In this document: in pieces, positions 10,152 to 20,740 of the stretch
Layout: the number at the start of each line of letters is the position of its first letter
Numbering within the stretch: position 1 is the stretch's first letter
Assembly (NCBI RefSeq): GCF_900105735.1
Contig: NZ_LT629793.1
Location: forward strand, 5,208,001-5,272,000
DNA: 64,000 nucleotides
Source of the DNA: Pseudomonas yamanorum
GTDB lineage: Bacteria > Pseudomonadota > Gammaproteobacteria > Pseudomonadales > Pseudomonadaceae
Reading direction: 5' to 3'
The notes under the pieces: model-generated
Seen by the model: only the letters and a program-made list of their open reading frames with translations
What the model was told of the DNA's origin: nothing
Database searches by the model: none
Made by a program: the position numbers and the translations under genes

Positions 10152-10238
10152 TGTGGGAGCTGGCTTGCCTGCGATAGCATCACCTCGGTGCAACTGATGT
10201 ACCGAGGTGTCTGCATCGCAGGCAAGCCAGCTCCCACA
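10152..10238. repeat. REPIN-type palindromic repeat, family A
   Basis: TGTGGGAGCTGGCTTGCCTGCGAT and its near-perfect inverse complement flank a short centre, in the convergent gap between sppA and maf. The same unit occurs at 25987, 40891 and 60788. Such paired REP sequences are abundant in Pseudomonas genomes and are mobilised in trans by a RAYT transposase, which is not in this window. It may also block transcription readthrough between the converging genes. Confidence 0.88.
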
Positions 10239-10254
10239 TTTGTTTGTGGTGTTC

Positions 10255-10833
10255 TCAGGGAATCTGCACGCCTTCGGCCAGTAGCATGTCCACCAGTCGG
10301 ATCAGTGGCAGGCCGACCAGGCTGGTTGCGTCCGGCCCCTCGGTGCTTTGAAACAGGCTCACCCCCAACCCTTCGGCCTTGAAGCTGCCAGCGCAGTCGT
10401 AGGGCTGCTCGATGCGCAGGTAGCGTTCGATGCGCGCCGTGTCCAGCGTGCGCATGTGCACGGTGAAGGGGATGCAGTCGACCTGGCAGTGGCCGGTGGT
10501 GCTGTTCAGCACGGCCAGGCCGGTGAGGAAGCTGACGCGCTTGCCACTGGCCGCCAGCAGTTGCTCGCGGGCCTTCTCAAAGGTGTGGGGCTTGCCGATG
10601 ATCTGGCCGTCGAGGGCGGCAACCTGGTCCGAGCCGATAATCAGATGCCCTGGATGACTGCCGGCGAGGGCGCGGGCCTTTTCTTCGGCGAGGCGCTTCA
10701 CCAGTGCCACGGCGGACTCGTCCGGGCGGTGGCTTTCGTCGATATCCGGCGAGCTGCAGATGAACGGCAAGTGCAGGCGGTTCAACAATTCCCGGCGATA
10801 AACCGAGCTGGAAGCGAGTAATAAAGGCAGCAT
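10255..10833 (-). CDS. Maf-like nucleotide pyrophosphatase
   Basis: Maf/YceF proteins hydrolyse non-canonical or methylated nucleoside triphosphates; the YceF subgroup prefers 7-methyl-GTP. The sequence shows LLASSSVYRRELLNRL at the N-terminus, then SPDIDE, the SDQVAAL signature around 70-76, and a C-terminal FQSTEGPDATSLVGLP. It has 192 residues, the normal length. ATG 10833 has GAGGAG seven bases upstream, and the longer upstream reading frame would run through the yceD promoter. It is divergent from yceD-rpmF-plsX, as yceF is in E. coli. Confidence 0.92.
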   Translation of the reverse strand: MLPLLLASSSVYRRELLNRLHLPFICSSPDIDESHRPDESAVALVKRLAEEKARALAGSHPGHLIIGSDQVAALDGQIIGKPHTFEKAREQLLAASGKRVSFLTGLAVLNSTTGHCQVDCIPFTVHMRTLDTARIERYLRIEQPYDCAGSFKAEGLGVSLFQSTEGPDATSLVGLPLIRLVDMLLAEGVQIP

Positions 10834-10901
10834 GGGCGTCTCCTCAAGGCAGTCGCGGATTCTAGCGGGGAGGCCCGGAGACGGACAGGGCTGAATTTCC
10901 T

Positions 10902-10929
10902 TTGACATGGCTGGGTGCATCCCTATAAT
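10902..10929 (+). promoter_or_regulatory. consensus sigma-70 promoter of yceD-rpmF-plsX
   Basis: TTGACA (10902-10907) and TATAAT (10924-10929), both perfect, are separated by 16 bases. Expected transcription start is about 10936-10937, only two to three bases before the yceD ATG at 10939. This would make the message nearly leaderless. Confidence 0.85.
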
Positions 10930-10938
10930 GCTGCGCCT

Positions 10939-11466
10939 ATGTTGAATGACCCGATTCCACCTCACGTTGACCCGCGCAAATTGGCTGATCGTGGCACTAC
11001 CCTTCAAGGTGAAGTGCTGCTGGCCGATTTGGAGAGACTCTGCGACCCGCTTTCCGACACTGTCGGTACGGTGCAGGCTAAATTCGTTTTTGAACGAGAT
11101 GAACGTAAGTCTGTGGTAATCCACAGCTTTATCGACACCGAAGTCAAAATGGTTTGCCAGCGTTGTCTTGAGCTGGTCACCCTGCCGATCCACAGCGAAT
11201 GCAGTTATGCTGTGGTGAAAGAGGGTGCGAATACCCAGTCGTTGCCGAAAGGTTATGACGTGCTGGAACTGGGCGAAGATCCTTTGGATCTGCAGTCACT
11301 GATCGAGGAGGAGCTTTTGCTCGCCTTGCCCATTGTGCCTGCTCATCATCCGGAAGAATGCCAGCAGCCGGCGGGTCTCGATGAGCCCGAACCGAGCGAG
11401 GACGAGGTAACGCGGTCCAACCCGTTCAGTGTATTGGCGCAGTTAAAGCGTGACCCAAACGTTTAG
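10939..11466 (+). CDS. yceD: YceD family (DUF177) 23S rRNA accumulation protein
   Basis: YceD is a conserved protein needed for normal 23S rRNA levels in bacteria and plants; its biochemical activity is not settled. It has 175 residues with cysteines C73-x2-C76 (CQRCLE) and a further cysteine near 140, and ends in NPFSVLAQLKRD, the family's C-terminal signature. The start MLNDPIPPHVDPRKLADRG lines up with the N-terminus of E. coli YceD, which supports ATG 10939. No Shine-Dalgarno is present because the promoter ends just upstream. rpmF follows 13 bases after the stop. Confidence 0.92.
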   Translation: MLNDPIPPHVDPRKLADRGTTLQGEVLLADLERLCDPLSDTVGTVQAKFVFERDERKSVVIHSFIDTEVKMVCQRCLELVTLPIHSECSYAVVKEGANTQSLPKGYDVLELGEDPLDLQSLIEEELLLALPIVPAHHPEECQQPAGLDEPEPSEDEVTRSNPFSVLAQLKRDPNV

Positions 11467-11479
11467 GAGTTAATCAATT

Positions 11480-11662
11480 ATGGCTGTTCAGCAGAACAAA
11501 AAATCCCGCTCTGCCCGTGACATGCGTCGTTCCCACGACGCCCTGACGGCGAGCACTCTGTCTGTAGAAAAAACCACCGGTGAAGTTCACCTGCGTCACC
11601 ACGTATCGCCAGAAGGCGTATACCGTGGCCGTAAAGTGATCGACAAGGGCGCTGACGAGTAA
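11480..11662 (+). CDS. rpmF: 50S ribosomal protein L32
   Basis: A small basic protein of the large ribosomal subunit. It has 60 residues and begins [20 protein letters not shown], the standard L32 N-terminus. Like other proteobacterial forms it lacks the four zinc cysteines seen in some Gram-positive L32. TAGGAG precedes the ATG. It lies in the usual yceD-rpmF-plsX order linking ribosome supply to lipid synthesis. Confidence 0.97.
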   Translation: MAVQQNKKSRSARDMRRSHDALTASTLSVEKTTGEVHLRHHVSPEGVYRGRKVIDKGADE

Positions 11663-11666
11663 TCAC

Positions 11667-12677
11667 TTGTCTGCTCAAGTCATCGCGATTGACGCAATGG
11701 GCGGGGACTTCGGTCCCCGCAGCATTGTTCAGGCCTGTATTGCTTGCCTGTCTGCCACGCCCTCGCTGCACCTGACCCTCGTCGGTCAACCCTCCTTACT
11801 TGAAGAACTGATTGCCAGCCATCCGGCGGTGGATCGCGCGCGCCTGACTATTACGCCGGCCAGCGAAACCATCACCATGGATGAAAAGCCTGCACAGGCT
11901 TTGCGTGGCAAGCCTGATTCTTCGATGCGGGTGGCCCTGGAGCTGGTGCGTGACGGCAAGGCTCAAGCCTGTGTCAGTGCCGGCAACACCGGGGCGTTGA
12001 TGGCGTTGTCCCGGCATGTGCTGAAAACCCTGCCGGGCATTGATCGGCCAGCGATGGTCGCGGCGATCCCGACCCAGCAAGGTTATTGCCAGTTGCTGGA
12101 CCTGGGGGCGAACGTCGATTGCAGTGCCGAGCATCTGCTGCACTTTGCGTTGATGGGCTCGGTGGCGGCCGAAGCCCTGGGCGTGGCCCGGCCTCGGGTG
12201 GCATTGCTGAATATCGGCACCGAAGACATCAAGGGTAATCAGCAGGTCAAGTTGGCGGCGACGCTGTTGCAAAGCGCGCGAGGCTTGAACTACATCGGGT
12301 TTATCGAAGGTGACGGTCTGTACCGGGGCGAAGCGGACGTGGTGGTGTGCGACGGGTTTGTCGGCAATATCCTGCTCAAGTCCAGCGAAGGCCTGGCGAC
12401 GATGATTGCTGCGCGCATCGAGGCCTTGTTCAAGCGCAACCTTGCGTCACGCGTGGTGGGCGCCCTGGCGCTGCCCTTGATGCGGCGCCTGCAGGCGGAC
12501 CTGGCACCGGCGCGGCACAATGGCGCGAGTTTCCTGGGATTGCAGGGCATCGTGGTGAAAAGTCATGGCTCGGCGGGGGTGCAGGGTTTTCAAAGTGCTA
12601 TCCAGCGCGCCTTGATCGAGATCCAGGAAAACCTGCCGCAACGCTTGCATGGCCGCCTTGAGGATCTGTTGCCTTAG
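11667..12677 (+). CDS. plsX: phosphate acyltransferase PlsX
   Basis: PlsX converts acyl-ACP to acyl-phosphate, the acyl donor for PlsY in phospholipid synthesis, at the inner face of the membrane. It has 336 residues with the N-terminal signature [12 protein letters not shown] at 6-17, [13 protein letters not shown] near 103, and the C-terminal [15 protein letters not shown]. The frame opens with TTG four bases after the rpmF stop; no ATG or GTG occurs before the signature. It is coupled to rpmF and leads into the fab genes. Confidence 0.95.
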   Translation: MSAQVIAIDAMGGDFGPRSIVQACIACLSATPSLHLTLVGQPSLLEELIASHPAVDRARLTITPASETITMDEKPAQALRGKPDSSMRVALELVRDGKAQACVSAGNTGALMALSRHVLKTLPGIDRPAMVAAIPTQQGYCQLLDLGANVDCSAEHLLHFALMGSVAAEALGVARPRVALLNIGTEDIKGNQQVKLAATLLQSARGLNYIGFIEGDGLYRGEADVVVCDGFVGNILLKSSEGLATMIAARIEALFKRNLASRVVGALALPLMRRLQADLAPARHNGASFLGLQGIVVKSHGSAGVQGFQSAIQRALIEIQENLPQRLHGRLEDLLP

Positions 12678-12803
12678 GCGAATCGGGCCGGAAATGCTTA
12701 AATGTGACCGGCCAGTTCAATTGACCATCCAATCTGTCAGTTTCTTGCGCTCCCACCTGTGGGGCGCCAATTTCCGACGACCAGATCATTAGGGGCTTGT
12801 TAC

Positions 12804-13742
12804 ATGTCTACATCCCTCGCATTCGTCTTTCCAGGGCAGGGTTCGCAGTCCCTCGGCATGTTGGCCGAGCTGGGCGCGGAACATCCGCTGGTCCTGGAAA
12901 CTTTCAAGGAAGCTTCCGATGCCTTGGGTTACGACCTGTGGGCACTGACCCAACAAGGGCCGGAAGCGCTGCTCAACCAAACCGACAAGACCCAGCCGGC
13001 CATCCTGACCGCCTCCATCGCCCTGTGGCGCTTGTGGCTGGCTGAAGGTGGTGCGCGCCCGGCTTACGTTGCCGGTCATAGCCTGGGCGAATACAGCGCC
13101 CTGGTGGCCGCTGGCAGCCTGACCCTCGGTGAAGCGGTCAAGCTGGTCGAGCGTCGTGGCCAGTTGATGCAGGAAGCGGTTCCGGCGGGACAGGGCGGCA
13201 TGGCTGCCATTCTCGGCCTGGAAGATGCTGACGTGATTGCCGCCTGCGCCGAAGCGGCCCAGGGCGACGTGGTCAGCGCCGTGAACTTCAATTCCCCTGG
13301 CCAGGTGGTGATCGCCGGTGCCAAGGCCGCAGTAGAGCGCGCCATCGAAGGCTGCAAGGCCCGTGGCGCCAAGCGTGCGTTGCCGCTGCCGGTCAGCGTA
13401 CCGTCCCACTGCGAACTGATGCGTCCGGCTGCCGAACGTTTTGCCGAGTCGATCGCGGCGATCAACTGGCAGGCGCCGCAGATTCCGCTGGTGCAGAACG
13501 TCAGTGCTGCGGTTGCTCCCGACCTGGAAACCCTCAAGCGCGACCTGCTGGAACAGCTGTACAAGCCGGTTCGCTGGGTTGAATCGGTGCAGACCCTGGC
13601 CGCCAACGGCGCCACTCAATTGGTCGAGTGCGGCCCGGGCAAAGTCCTGGCTGGCCTGAACAAGCGTTGCGCCGAAGGCGTGTCGACTTCCAACCTCAAT
13701 ACCCCGGATGCCTTTGCTGCTGCTCGCGCAGCCCTGGCCTGA
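12804..13742 (+). CDS. fabD: malonyl-CoA:ACP transacylase
   Basis: FabD moves malonate from CoA to ACP to feed chain elongation in fatty acid synthesis (cytoplasm). It has 312 residues. GQGSQSLGM is at about 11-19, the nucleophile serine is in GHSLGEYSALVAAG near 92, and the catalytic histidine is in VSVPSHCELM near 201. The ATG with TTAGGGG upstream starts the conserved MSTSLAFVFPGQGSQ. A gap of 126 bases to plsX leaves room for a separate promoter, though none close to consensus is visible. Confidence 0.96.
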   Translation: MSTSLAFVFPGQGSQSLGMLAELGAEHPLVLETFKEASDALGYDLWALTQQGPEALLNQTDKTQPAILTASIALWRLWLAEGGARPAYVAGHSLGEYSALVAAGSLTLGEAVKLVERRGQLMQEAVPAGQGGMAAILGLEDADVIAACAEAAQGDVVSAVNFNSPGQVVIAGAKAAVERAIEGCKARGAKRALPLPVSVPSHCELMRPAAERFAESIAAINWQAPQIPLVQNVSAAVAPDLETLKRDLLEQLYKPVRWVESVQTLAANGATQLVECGPGKVLAGLNKRCAEGVSTSNLNTPDAFAAARAALA

Positions 13743-13773
13743 CCTTTAATTTCCGAACCTAGGAGAAGCCTGC

Positions 13774-14517
13774 ATGAGTCTGCAAGGTAAAGTTGCACTG
13801 GTCACCGGCGCTAGCCGTGGCATTGGCCAGGCGATCGCCCTGGAGCTGGGCCGTCTGGGCGCTGTGGTCATCGGTACCGCAACCTCCGCCGCCGGCGCCG
13901 AGCGTATTGCTGCGACGCTGAAGGAACACGGCGTTCAGGGCACCGGTCTTGAACTGAACGTGACCAGCGATGAGTCCGTGGCTGCCGTCCTGGCGGAAAT
14001 CACGGCGAAATTCGGTGCACCGGCTATTCTGGTGAACAATGCTGGTATCACCCGCGATAACCTGATGATGCGCATGAAAGACGACGAGTGGCATGACGTC
14101 GTTGATACCAACCTGAACAGTCTGTTTCGCCTGTCCAAGGGTGTTTTGCGCGGTATGACCAAGGCTCGTTGGGGCCGAATTATCAATATTGGCTCCGTAG
14201 TGGGTGCCATGGGCAACGCAGGCCAAGTAAACTACGCAGCCGCCAAGGCCGGTCTGGAAGGTTTCAGCCGTGCACTGGCGCGTGAAGTGGGCTCGCGGTC
14301 GATTACGGTCAATTCGGTGGCCCCAGGGTTCATCGATACCGATATGACCCGTGAATTGCCTGAAGCGCAGCGTGAAGCGTTGCTGACGCAGATTCCGCTG
14401 GGTCGTCTGGGCCAGGCTCAAGAGATCGCGAATGTGGTCACTTTCCTGGCATCCGACGGTGCGGCATACGTGACTGGGGCTACAATCCCGGTTAACGGCG
14501 GGATGTACATGAGTTAA
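13774..14517 (+). CDS. fabG: 3-oxoacyl-ACP reductase
   Basis: FabG reduces beta-ketoacyl-ACP with NADPH in each elongation cycle. It is a short-chain dehydrogenase of 247 residues with the cofactor loop TGASRGIGQA at 12-21, LVNNAGIT near 87, catalytic serine in NIGSVVGAMG near 140, and YAAAK near 153-157. TAGGAGAAG precedes the ATG. It lies directly between fabD and acpP, the classical cluster order. Confidence 0.96.
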   Translation: MSLQGKVALVTGASRGIGQAIALELGRLGAVVIGTATSAAGAERIAATLKEHGVQGTGLELNVTSDESVAAVLAEITAKFGAPAILVNNAGITRDNLMMRMKDDEWHDVVDTNLNSLFRLSKGVLRGMTKARWGRIINIGSVVGAMGNAGQVNYAAAKAGLEGFSRALAREVGSRSITVNSVAPGFIDTDMTRELPEAQREALLTQIPLGRLGQAQEIANVVTFLASDGAAYVTGATIPVNGGMYMS

Positions 14518-14629
14518 ATTGTGACGGATCGCTTCAAAAAAATGTCATACGAGCTGTCTAAAATCCGTTATAAAGCTGCAATCTATTTATAGGCAGATGG
14601 CCAATAGGGTACGAGGGTGAAGCTTTCAG

Positions 14630-14657
14630 TTGAAAAGCTGAAAAGCCTTTCTATACA
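14630..14657 (+). promoter_or_regulatory. promoter of acpP
   Basis: TTGAAA (14630-14635) and TATACA (14652-14657, inside CTATACACTT) are 16 bases apart, in the 192-base gap between fabG and acpP. The predicted start is near 14664, giving a leader of about 45 bases that contains TTAGGAGTGA. A dedicated promoter fits the very high level of ACP in cells. Confidence 0.65.
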
Positions 14658-14709
14658 CTTACCCACTGGCCAGCTGCCTGAATTTGTCCATTAGGAGTGA
14701 AAACACGGT

Positions 14710-14946
14710 ATGAGCACCATCGAAGAGCGCGTCAAGAAAATCGTTGCTGAGCAACTGGGCGTTAAAGAAGAAGAAGTGACCAACACTGCTTCCTTCGTTG
14801 AAGACCTGGGTGCCGACTCCCTTGACACCGTTGAGCTGGTGATGGCTCTGGAAGAGGAATTCGAGACCGAAATCCCGGACGAAGAAGCTGAAAAAATCAC
14901 TACCGTTCAAGCTGCCATCGACTACGTTACTAGCCACCAGGCGTAA
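14710..14946 (+). CDS. acpP: acyl carrier protein
   Basis: A small acidic carrier that holds acyl chains on a phosphopantetheine arm during fatty acid and lipid synthesis. It has 78 residues. The modification site is Ser37 in [10 protein letters not shown]. The helices are rich in Glu and Asp, as usual. The codons are strongly biased to the preferred set, as expected for one of the most abundant proteins. A terminator follows, so much of its message is probably monocistronic. Confidence 0.98.
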   Translation: MSTIEERVKKIVAEQLGVKEEEVTNTASFVEDLGADSLDTVELVMALEEEFETEIPDEEAEKITTVQAAIDYVTSHQA

Positions 14947-14974
14947 TAGTTTGTAATCGTCGCTTGCTGTGATG

Positions 14975-15010
14975 GAAAAACCGCACTGCCCTATGGCGTG
15001 CGGTTTTTTC
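14975..15010 (+). terminator. terminator after acpP
   Basis: CCGCACTGCC and GGCGTGCGG pair around CTAT, followed by six T. It lies between acpP and fabF and probably sets the ratio of acpP to fabF transcripts. Confidence 0.88.
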
Positions 15011-15056
15011 CTTTAAGCCTGATGCAAAGTGTCGTCATTAGAAAAAGGAGAGTGCT

Positions 15057-16301
15057 GTGTCGCGTAGACGCGTCGTAGTCACCGGTATGGGTATGTTGTC
15101 GCCACTGGGTACGGATGTGCCGAGCAGTTGGCAGGGCATTCTGGCTGGCCGCAGTGGTATTGGTCTGATCGAACACACGGACCTTTCTGCCTATTCCACC
15201 CGTTTTGGCGGCTCGGTAAAGGACTTCAATGTCGAGGAATATCTCTCGGTCAAAGAGTCCCGCAAACTCGACCTGTTCATTCAATACGGCCTGGCAGCCG
15301 GTTTTCAGGCGGTCCGTAATGCCGGCCTGGAAGTCACCGACGCCAACCGTGAGCGCATCGGCGTGGCCATGGGTTCGGGTATTGGCGGTCTGACCAATAT
15401 CGAAGAAACCAGCCGCACGTTGCACGAGTCTGGCCCCCGTCGAATTTCACCGTTCTTCGTGCCTGGCTCGATCATCAACATGATTTCCGGTTTCCTGTCC
15501 ATCCACTTGGGTGCCCAGGGGCCTAACTACGCCATCTCTACGGCGTGCACCACGGGCACTCACTGCATCGGCATGGCGGCGCGCAATATCGCCTACGACG
15601 AAGCCGACGTGATGATCGCTGGCGGCGCCGAAATGGCGGCCTGCGGCCTGGGCATGGGGGGGTTCGGCGCGTCCCGTGCACTGTCGACCCGCAATGACGA
15701 GCCGACCCGTGCCAGCCGTCCGTGGGACAAAGGCCGTGACGGTTTTGTACTGGCCGACGGCGCCGGAGCCCTGGTCCTCGAAGAGCTGGAGCACGCGAAA
15801 GCCCGTGGCGCTACCATCTACGCCGAACTGATTGGCTTCGGCATGAGCGGTGATGCGTATCACATGACCTCGCCGCCGTCTGACGGTGCGGGTGCTGCCC
15901 GCTGCATCACCAATGCGTTGCGTGATGCCAAGGTCAACGCTGACCAGGTGCAGTACATCAACGCCCACGGCACTTCGACCCCGACGGGCGACCTGGCGGA
16001 AGCCGAGGCCATCAAGTCGGTGTTCGGCGAGCACGCCTACAAGCTGGCGGTCAGCTCCACCAAGTCCATGACCGGCCACCTGTTGGGTGCGGCGGGCGCG
16101 GTCGAGGCGATCTTCAGTGTGCTGGCCATCAAGGATCAGGTCGCTCCGCCGACCATCAACCTCGATGAGCCGGATGAGGGCTGCGACCTGAACTTCGTGC
16201 CTCATGAGGCGCAGAAGATGCCGATCGACGTGGTGTTGTCCAACTCCTTCGGTTTTGGTGGTACCAACGGTTCCCTGGTGTTCCGCCGGTTCGCCGAGTG
16301 A
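15057..16301 (+). CDS. fabF: beta-ketoacyl-ACP synthase II
   Basis: FabF condenses malonyl-ACP with acyl-ACP in elongation and is important for temperature control of unsaturated chains. It has 414 residues. The active-site triad is intact: Cys near 163 in [12 protein letters not shown], His near 303 in [11 protein letters not shown] and His near 341 in GHLLGAAG. The GTG start has AAAAGGAGAG upstream. Its TGA overlaps the ATG of pabC by one base. Confidence 0.96.
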   Translation: MSRRRVVVTGMGMLSPLGTDVPSSWQGILAGRSGIGLIEHTDLSAYSTRFGGSVKDFNVEEYLSVKESRKLDLFIQYGLAAGFQAVRNAGLEVTDANRERIGVAMGSGIGGLTNIEETSRTLHESGPRRISPFFVPGSIINMISGFLSIHLGAQGPNYAISTACTTGTHCIGMAARNIAYDEADVMIAGGAEMAACGLGMGGFGASRALSTRNDEPTRASRPWDKGRDGFVLADGAGALVLEELEHAKARGATIYAELIGFGMSGDAYHMTSPPSDGAGAARCITNALRDAKVNADQVQYINAHGTSTPTGDLAEAEAIKSVFGEHAYKLAVSSTKSMTGHLLGAAGAVEAIFSVLAIKDQVAPPTINLDEPDEGCDLNFVPHEAQKMPIDVVLSNSFGFGGTNGSLVFRRFAE

Positions 16302-17116
16302 TGGAAAGCTGGGTTGACGGTCAGCCGGCGGGCGCAGTGCCCCTGAAAGACCGTGGCCTGGCGTACGGTGATGGCCTGTTCGAGACCATTGCCGTCAAGG
16401 CCGGGCAGCCCGTGTTGCTCGACCGCCACCTGCAGCGCCTCGGTGAGGGCTGCAGGCGGTTGGCGATTGTTGCGGATCAGCCGTTGATCCGCAGCGAATT
16501 GCTAGCCTATGCCGCCGCCCTCGGCGACGGTGTGCTCAAATTGATCCTGACCCGTGGCGACAGCCAGCGCGGTTACGGCATCAGCGCTGGCGCTCCCCCG
16601 CGGCGTATTCTGCAAGGCAGTCCACCTGCCACTTATCCCCCGGAACATGCAGCGTCAGGCATTCGCCTGTTTGCGTGTACCACCCGTTTGTCCGAACAAC
16701 CGTTGCTCGCAGGCCTCAAGCACCTCAATCGCTTGGAACAGGTATTCGCCCGCGCCGAGTGGCAGGGTGCCGATCACGCCGAAGGTTTGATGCTGGATAT
16801 GTCCGGTCGAGTCATCGAAGGCGTGTTCAGCAACCTGTTCCTGGTGTGTGACGGCGTGTTGCTGACCGCTGATCTGAAGCGCTGTGGGGTCGCCGGCGTC
16901 ATGCGGGCCGAGGTGTTGGCCCAGGCTCAGGCGTTGGGCATCCCGACCCGTGTGGCCGACATCAGCCTTGAGCAACTGCAACAGGCTGACGAAGTCTTTG
17001 TGTGCAACAGCGTATATGGCATTTGGCCGGTGCGCGGATGTGCTGCGATGAGCTGGTCGGTTGGGCCGCTCACCCGTAAACTGCAGGGCATTGTTCGCGC
17101 ACTATTGGATATTTGA
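16301..17116 (+). CDS. pabC: aminodeoxychorismate lyase
   Basis: PabC is a PLP enzyme that cleaves 4-amino-4-deoxychorismate to p-aminobenzoate and pyruvate for folate synthesis. It has 271 residues of fold type IV. The PLP lysine is near 140 in LKHLNRLEQV; DRGLAYGDGLFET at about 18-30 and EGVFSNLF near 174 are family signatures. ATG 16301 is chosen over an in-frame GTG directly before it because of the TGATG junction with fabF. The fabF-pabC-mltG-tmk-holB order is conserved in gammaproteobacteria. Confidence 0.93.
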   Translation: MESWVDGQPAGAVPLKDRGLAYGDGLFETIAVKAGQPVLLDRHLQRLGEGCRRLAIVADQPLIRSELLAYAAALGDGVLKLILTRGDSQRGYGISAGAPPRRILQGSPPATYPPEHAASGIRLFACTTRLSEQPLLAGLKHLNRLEQVFARAEWQGADHAEGLMLDMSGRVIEGVFSNLFLVCDGVLLTADLKRCGVAGVMRAEVLAQAQALGIPTRVADISLEQLQQADEVFVCNSVYGIWPVRGCAAMSWSVGPLTRKLQGIVRALLDI

Positions 17117-17117
17117 T

Positions 17118-18248
17118 TTGAGACGTAAATTTGTATTGTTGCTGGAGATCGGCCTGGTCCTGGCGGGTTTGCTGCTGGGCGCTTCGGCCTGGAAGCTGAA
17201 CTCGGCCCTTGAGCAGCCGCTGAATCTGACCCAGGAGCAATTGCTGGACGTACCGGCCGGCGCGACGCCCACCGGCACCTTCAATCGTCTTGAAAATGAC
17301 GGCGTACTCAAGGATGCGTTCTGGTTGCGTCTTTACTGGCGCTTCAACCTCGACGGCCAGCCGCTGCACAGTGGTGAATACCGCATGACCTCGGGCCTCA
17401 CCGCCGAGGGCCTGATCGGTTTGTGGCAGCGTGGCGAAGTGGTGCAGTACAGCATCACGCTGGTGGAAGGCTGGAACTTCCGCCAGGTGCGCGCCGCCCT
17501 GGCCAAGCATGAAAAGATCGAGCAAACCCTGTCGGGCCTGAGTGACAGTGAGGTGATGGAAAAGCTCGGCCACCCTGGTGTCTTCCCTGAAGGCCGCTTT
17601 TTCCCCGACACCTACCGCTTCGTACGTGGCATGAGCGACGTCGAACTGCTGAAAAAATCCTACAACCGTCTGGACGATGTCCTCGCCCAGGAGTGGAGCA
17701 AACGCGCCGCCGATGCGCCGTACACCGAACCCTATCAAGCGCTGATCATGGCCTCGCTGGTCGAGAAAGAAACCGGCGTGCCGGAAGAGCGCGGCCAGAT
17801 CGCCGGAGTGTTCGTGCGACGCATGCAGATCGGCATGCTGCTGCAAACCGACCCGACGGTGATCTACGGCCTCGGCGAGCGCTACACGGGCAAGCTGACC
17901 CGTGCGCACCTCAAGGAAGCCACGCCCTACAACACCTATGTGATCGCCGGCCTGCCGCCGACGCCGATTGCCATGGTCGGACGTGAGGCGATTCATGCCG
18001 CGCTGAACCCGGTGGCCGGTAGCAGCCTGTATTTTGTCGCTCGTGGCGATGGCAGCCATATCTTCTCGGATAACCTGGATGCACATAACGCGGCGGTGCG
18101 CGAGTTTCAGATGAAGCGTCGTGCCGATTACCGTTCCAGCCCGGCGCCCGCGCCCGCATCGGCGGCGAAACCTGAAGACGCACCGGTTGATACGCCCGCC
18201 GAGCCAACTCCTGCACCCGATGACACCGCGCCGCAAAGCTCGCAATGA
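17118..18248 (+). CDS. mltG: endolytic murein transglycosylase MltG
   Basis: MltG cuts nascent glycan strands at the inner membrane and so sets their length. It has 376 residues, with one N-terminal membrane segment at about 5-24 and the YceG domain to about 335. EGRFFPDTY lies near 158, the catalytic glutamate in MASLVEKETG near 217, and LQTDPTVIYG near 240. A Pro/Ala-rich tail of about 40 residues (PAPAPASAAKPEDAP and on) follows the domain and is absent from the E. coli protein. The TTG start one base after the pabC stop places the membrane segment correctly. Confidence 0.92.
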   Translation: MRRKFVLLLEIGLVLAGLLLGASAWKLNSALEQPLNLTQEQLLDVPAGATPTGTFNRLENDGVLKDAFWLRLYWRFNLDGQPLHSGEYRMTSGLTAEGLIGLWQRGEVVQYSITLVEGWNFRQVRAALAKHEKIEQTLSGLSDSEVMEKLGHPGVFPEGRFFPDTYRFVRGMSDVELLKKSYNRLDDVLAQEWSKRAADAPYTEPYQALIMASLVEKETGVPEERGQIAGVFVRRMQIGMLLQTDPTVIYGLGERYTGKLTRAHLKEATPYNTYVIAGLPPTPIAMVGREAIHAALNPVAGSSLYFVARGDGSHIFSDNLDAHNAAVREFQMKRRADYRSSPAPAPASAAKPEDAPVDTPAEPTPAPDDTAPQSSQ

Positions 18249-18258
18249 CTCTGACTAA

Positions 18259-19882
<1,624 letters not shown>

Positions 19883-19945
19883 TTTCAACGGCCGACGGGT
19901 GTATCGTTGGCCAGACACTTTCCGTGACTCAAGTTGTAGATCCCT

Positions 19946-20731
19946 ATGCTCGTAGATTCCCATTGCCACCTTGATCGCCTCGACCTGGCCCAGCACGACG
20001 GCTCCCTTGACGCCGCTCTCGAAGCCGCGCGCCAGCGCGGGGTAGGGCACTTCCTGTGCATCGGCGTCAGTGCGGAAAACGCCGCCGACGTCAAAGCCCT
20101 GGCCGATCGTTATGCCGACGTCGATTGCTCGGTGGGCATTCACCCGCTGGACCTGAAGCCTGGCGAAGCCCCGGCCCTCGACTGGCTGCTCGGCGAACTC
20201 AATCACCCACGCGTGGTGGCTATCGGCGAGACCGGCCTGGATTACCACTATGAACCGGAAGCCGCCGAGTTGCAGCAGGCGTCGTTCCGTCTGCACCTGC
20301 AAGCCGCTCAGCAGACTGGCAAACCCGTGATCGTCCACACCCGTGGCGCCCGTGCCGACACCCTGACCCTGCTGCGCGAGGCCGCGCTGCCCCAGGCCGG
20401 TGTGCTGCATTGCTTCACGGAAGACTGGGACATGGCCAAGGCCGCCCTCGACCTCGGCTTCTACATTTCCTTGTCGGGCATCGTGACCTTCCGCAACGCC
20501 GACGCCCTGCGGGATGTCGCGCGCCAGGTACCGGCAGACCGCCTGCTGGTGGAAACCGATTCGCCGTACCTGGCGCCAATTCCTCATCGCGGCAAACCCA
20601 ACCTGCCGGAATACGTACGTGATGTGGCGGATTACCTGGCGATGCTGCGGGGCGAATCCTACGAGCGCTTCGCCGAACAGACCACCGAGAACTTCAAGCG
20701 TCTGTTCCCGCTGGCCCACGTCGGCCACTAA
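19946..20731 (+). CDS. TatD family metal-dependent hydrolase
   Basis: A TatD/YcfH-type amidohydrolase-fold enzyme; family members act as DNases or deacylases, and the function of this YcfH-like branch is not settled. It has 261 residues with metal ligands in DSHCHLD at the N-terminus, GETGLDYHY near 93, a histidine in VIVHTRGA near 130, HCFTE near 155 and ETDSPYLAP near 204. It follows holB as in other gammaproteobacteria. The end of the gene is close to the terminator of a minus-strand sRNA. Confidence 0.92.
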   Translation: MLVDSHCHLDRLDLAQHDGSLDAALEAARQRGVGHFLCIGVSAENAADVKALADRYADVDCSVGIHPLDLKPGEAPALDWLLGELNHPRVVAIGETGLDYHYEPEAAELQQASFRLHLQAAQQTGKPVIVHTRGARADTLTLLREAALPQAGVLHCFTEDWDMAKAALDLGFYISLSGIVTFRNADALRDVARQVPADRLLVETDSPYLAPIPHRGKPNLPEYVRDVADYLAMLRGESYERFAEQTTENFKRLFPLAHVGH

Positions 20732-20740
20732 ATCGCAGGC

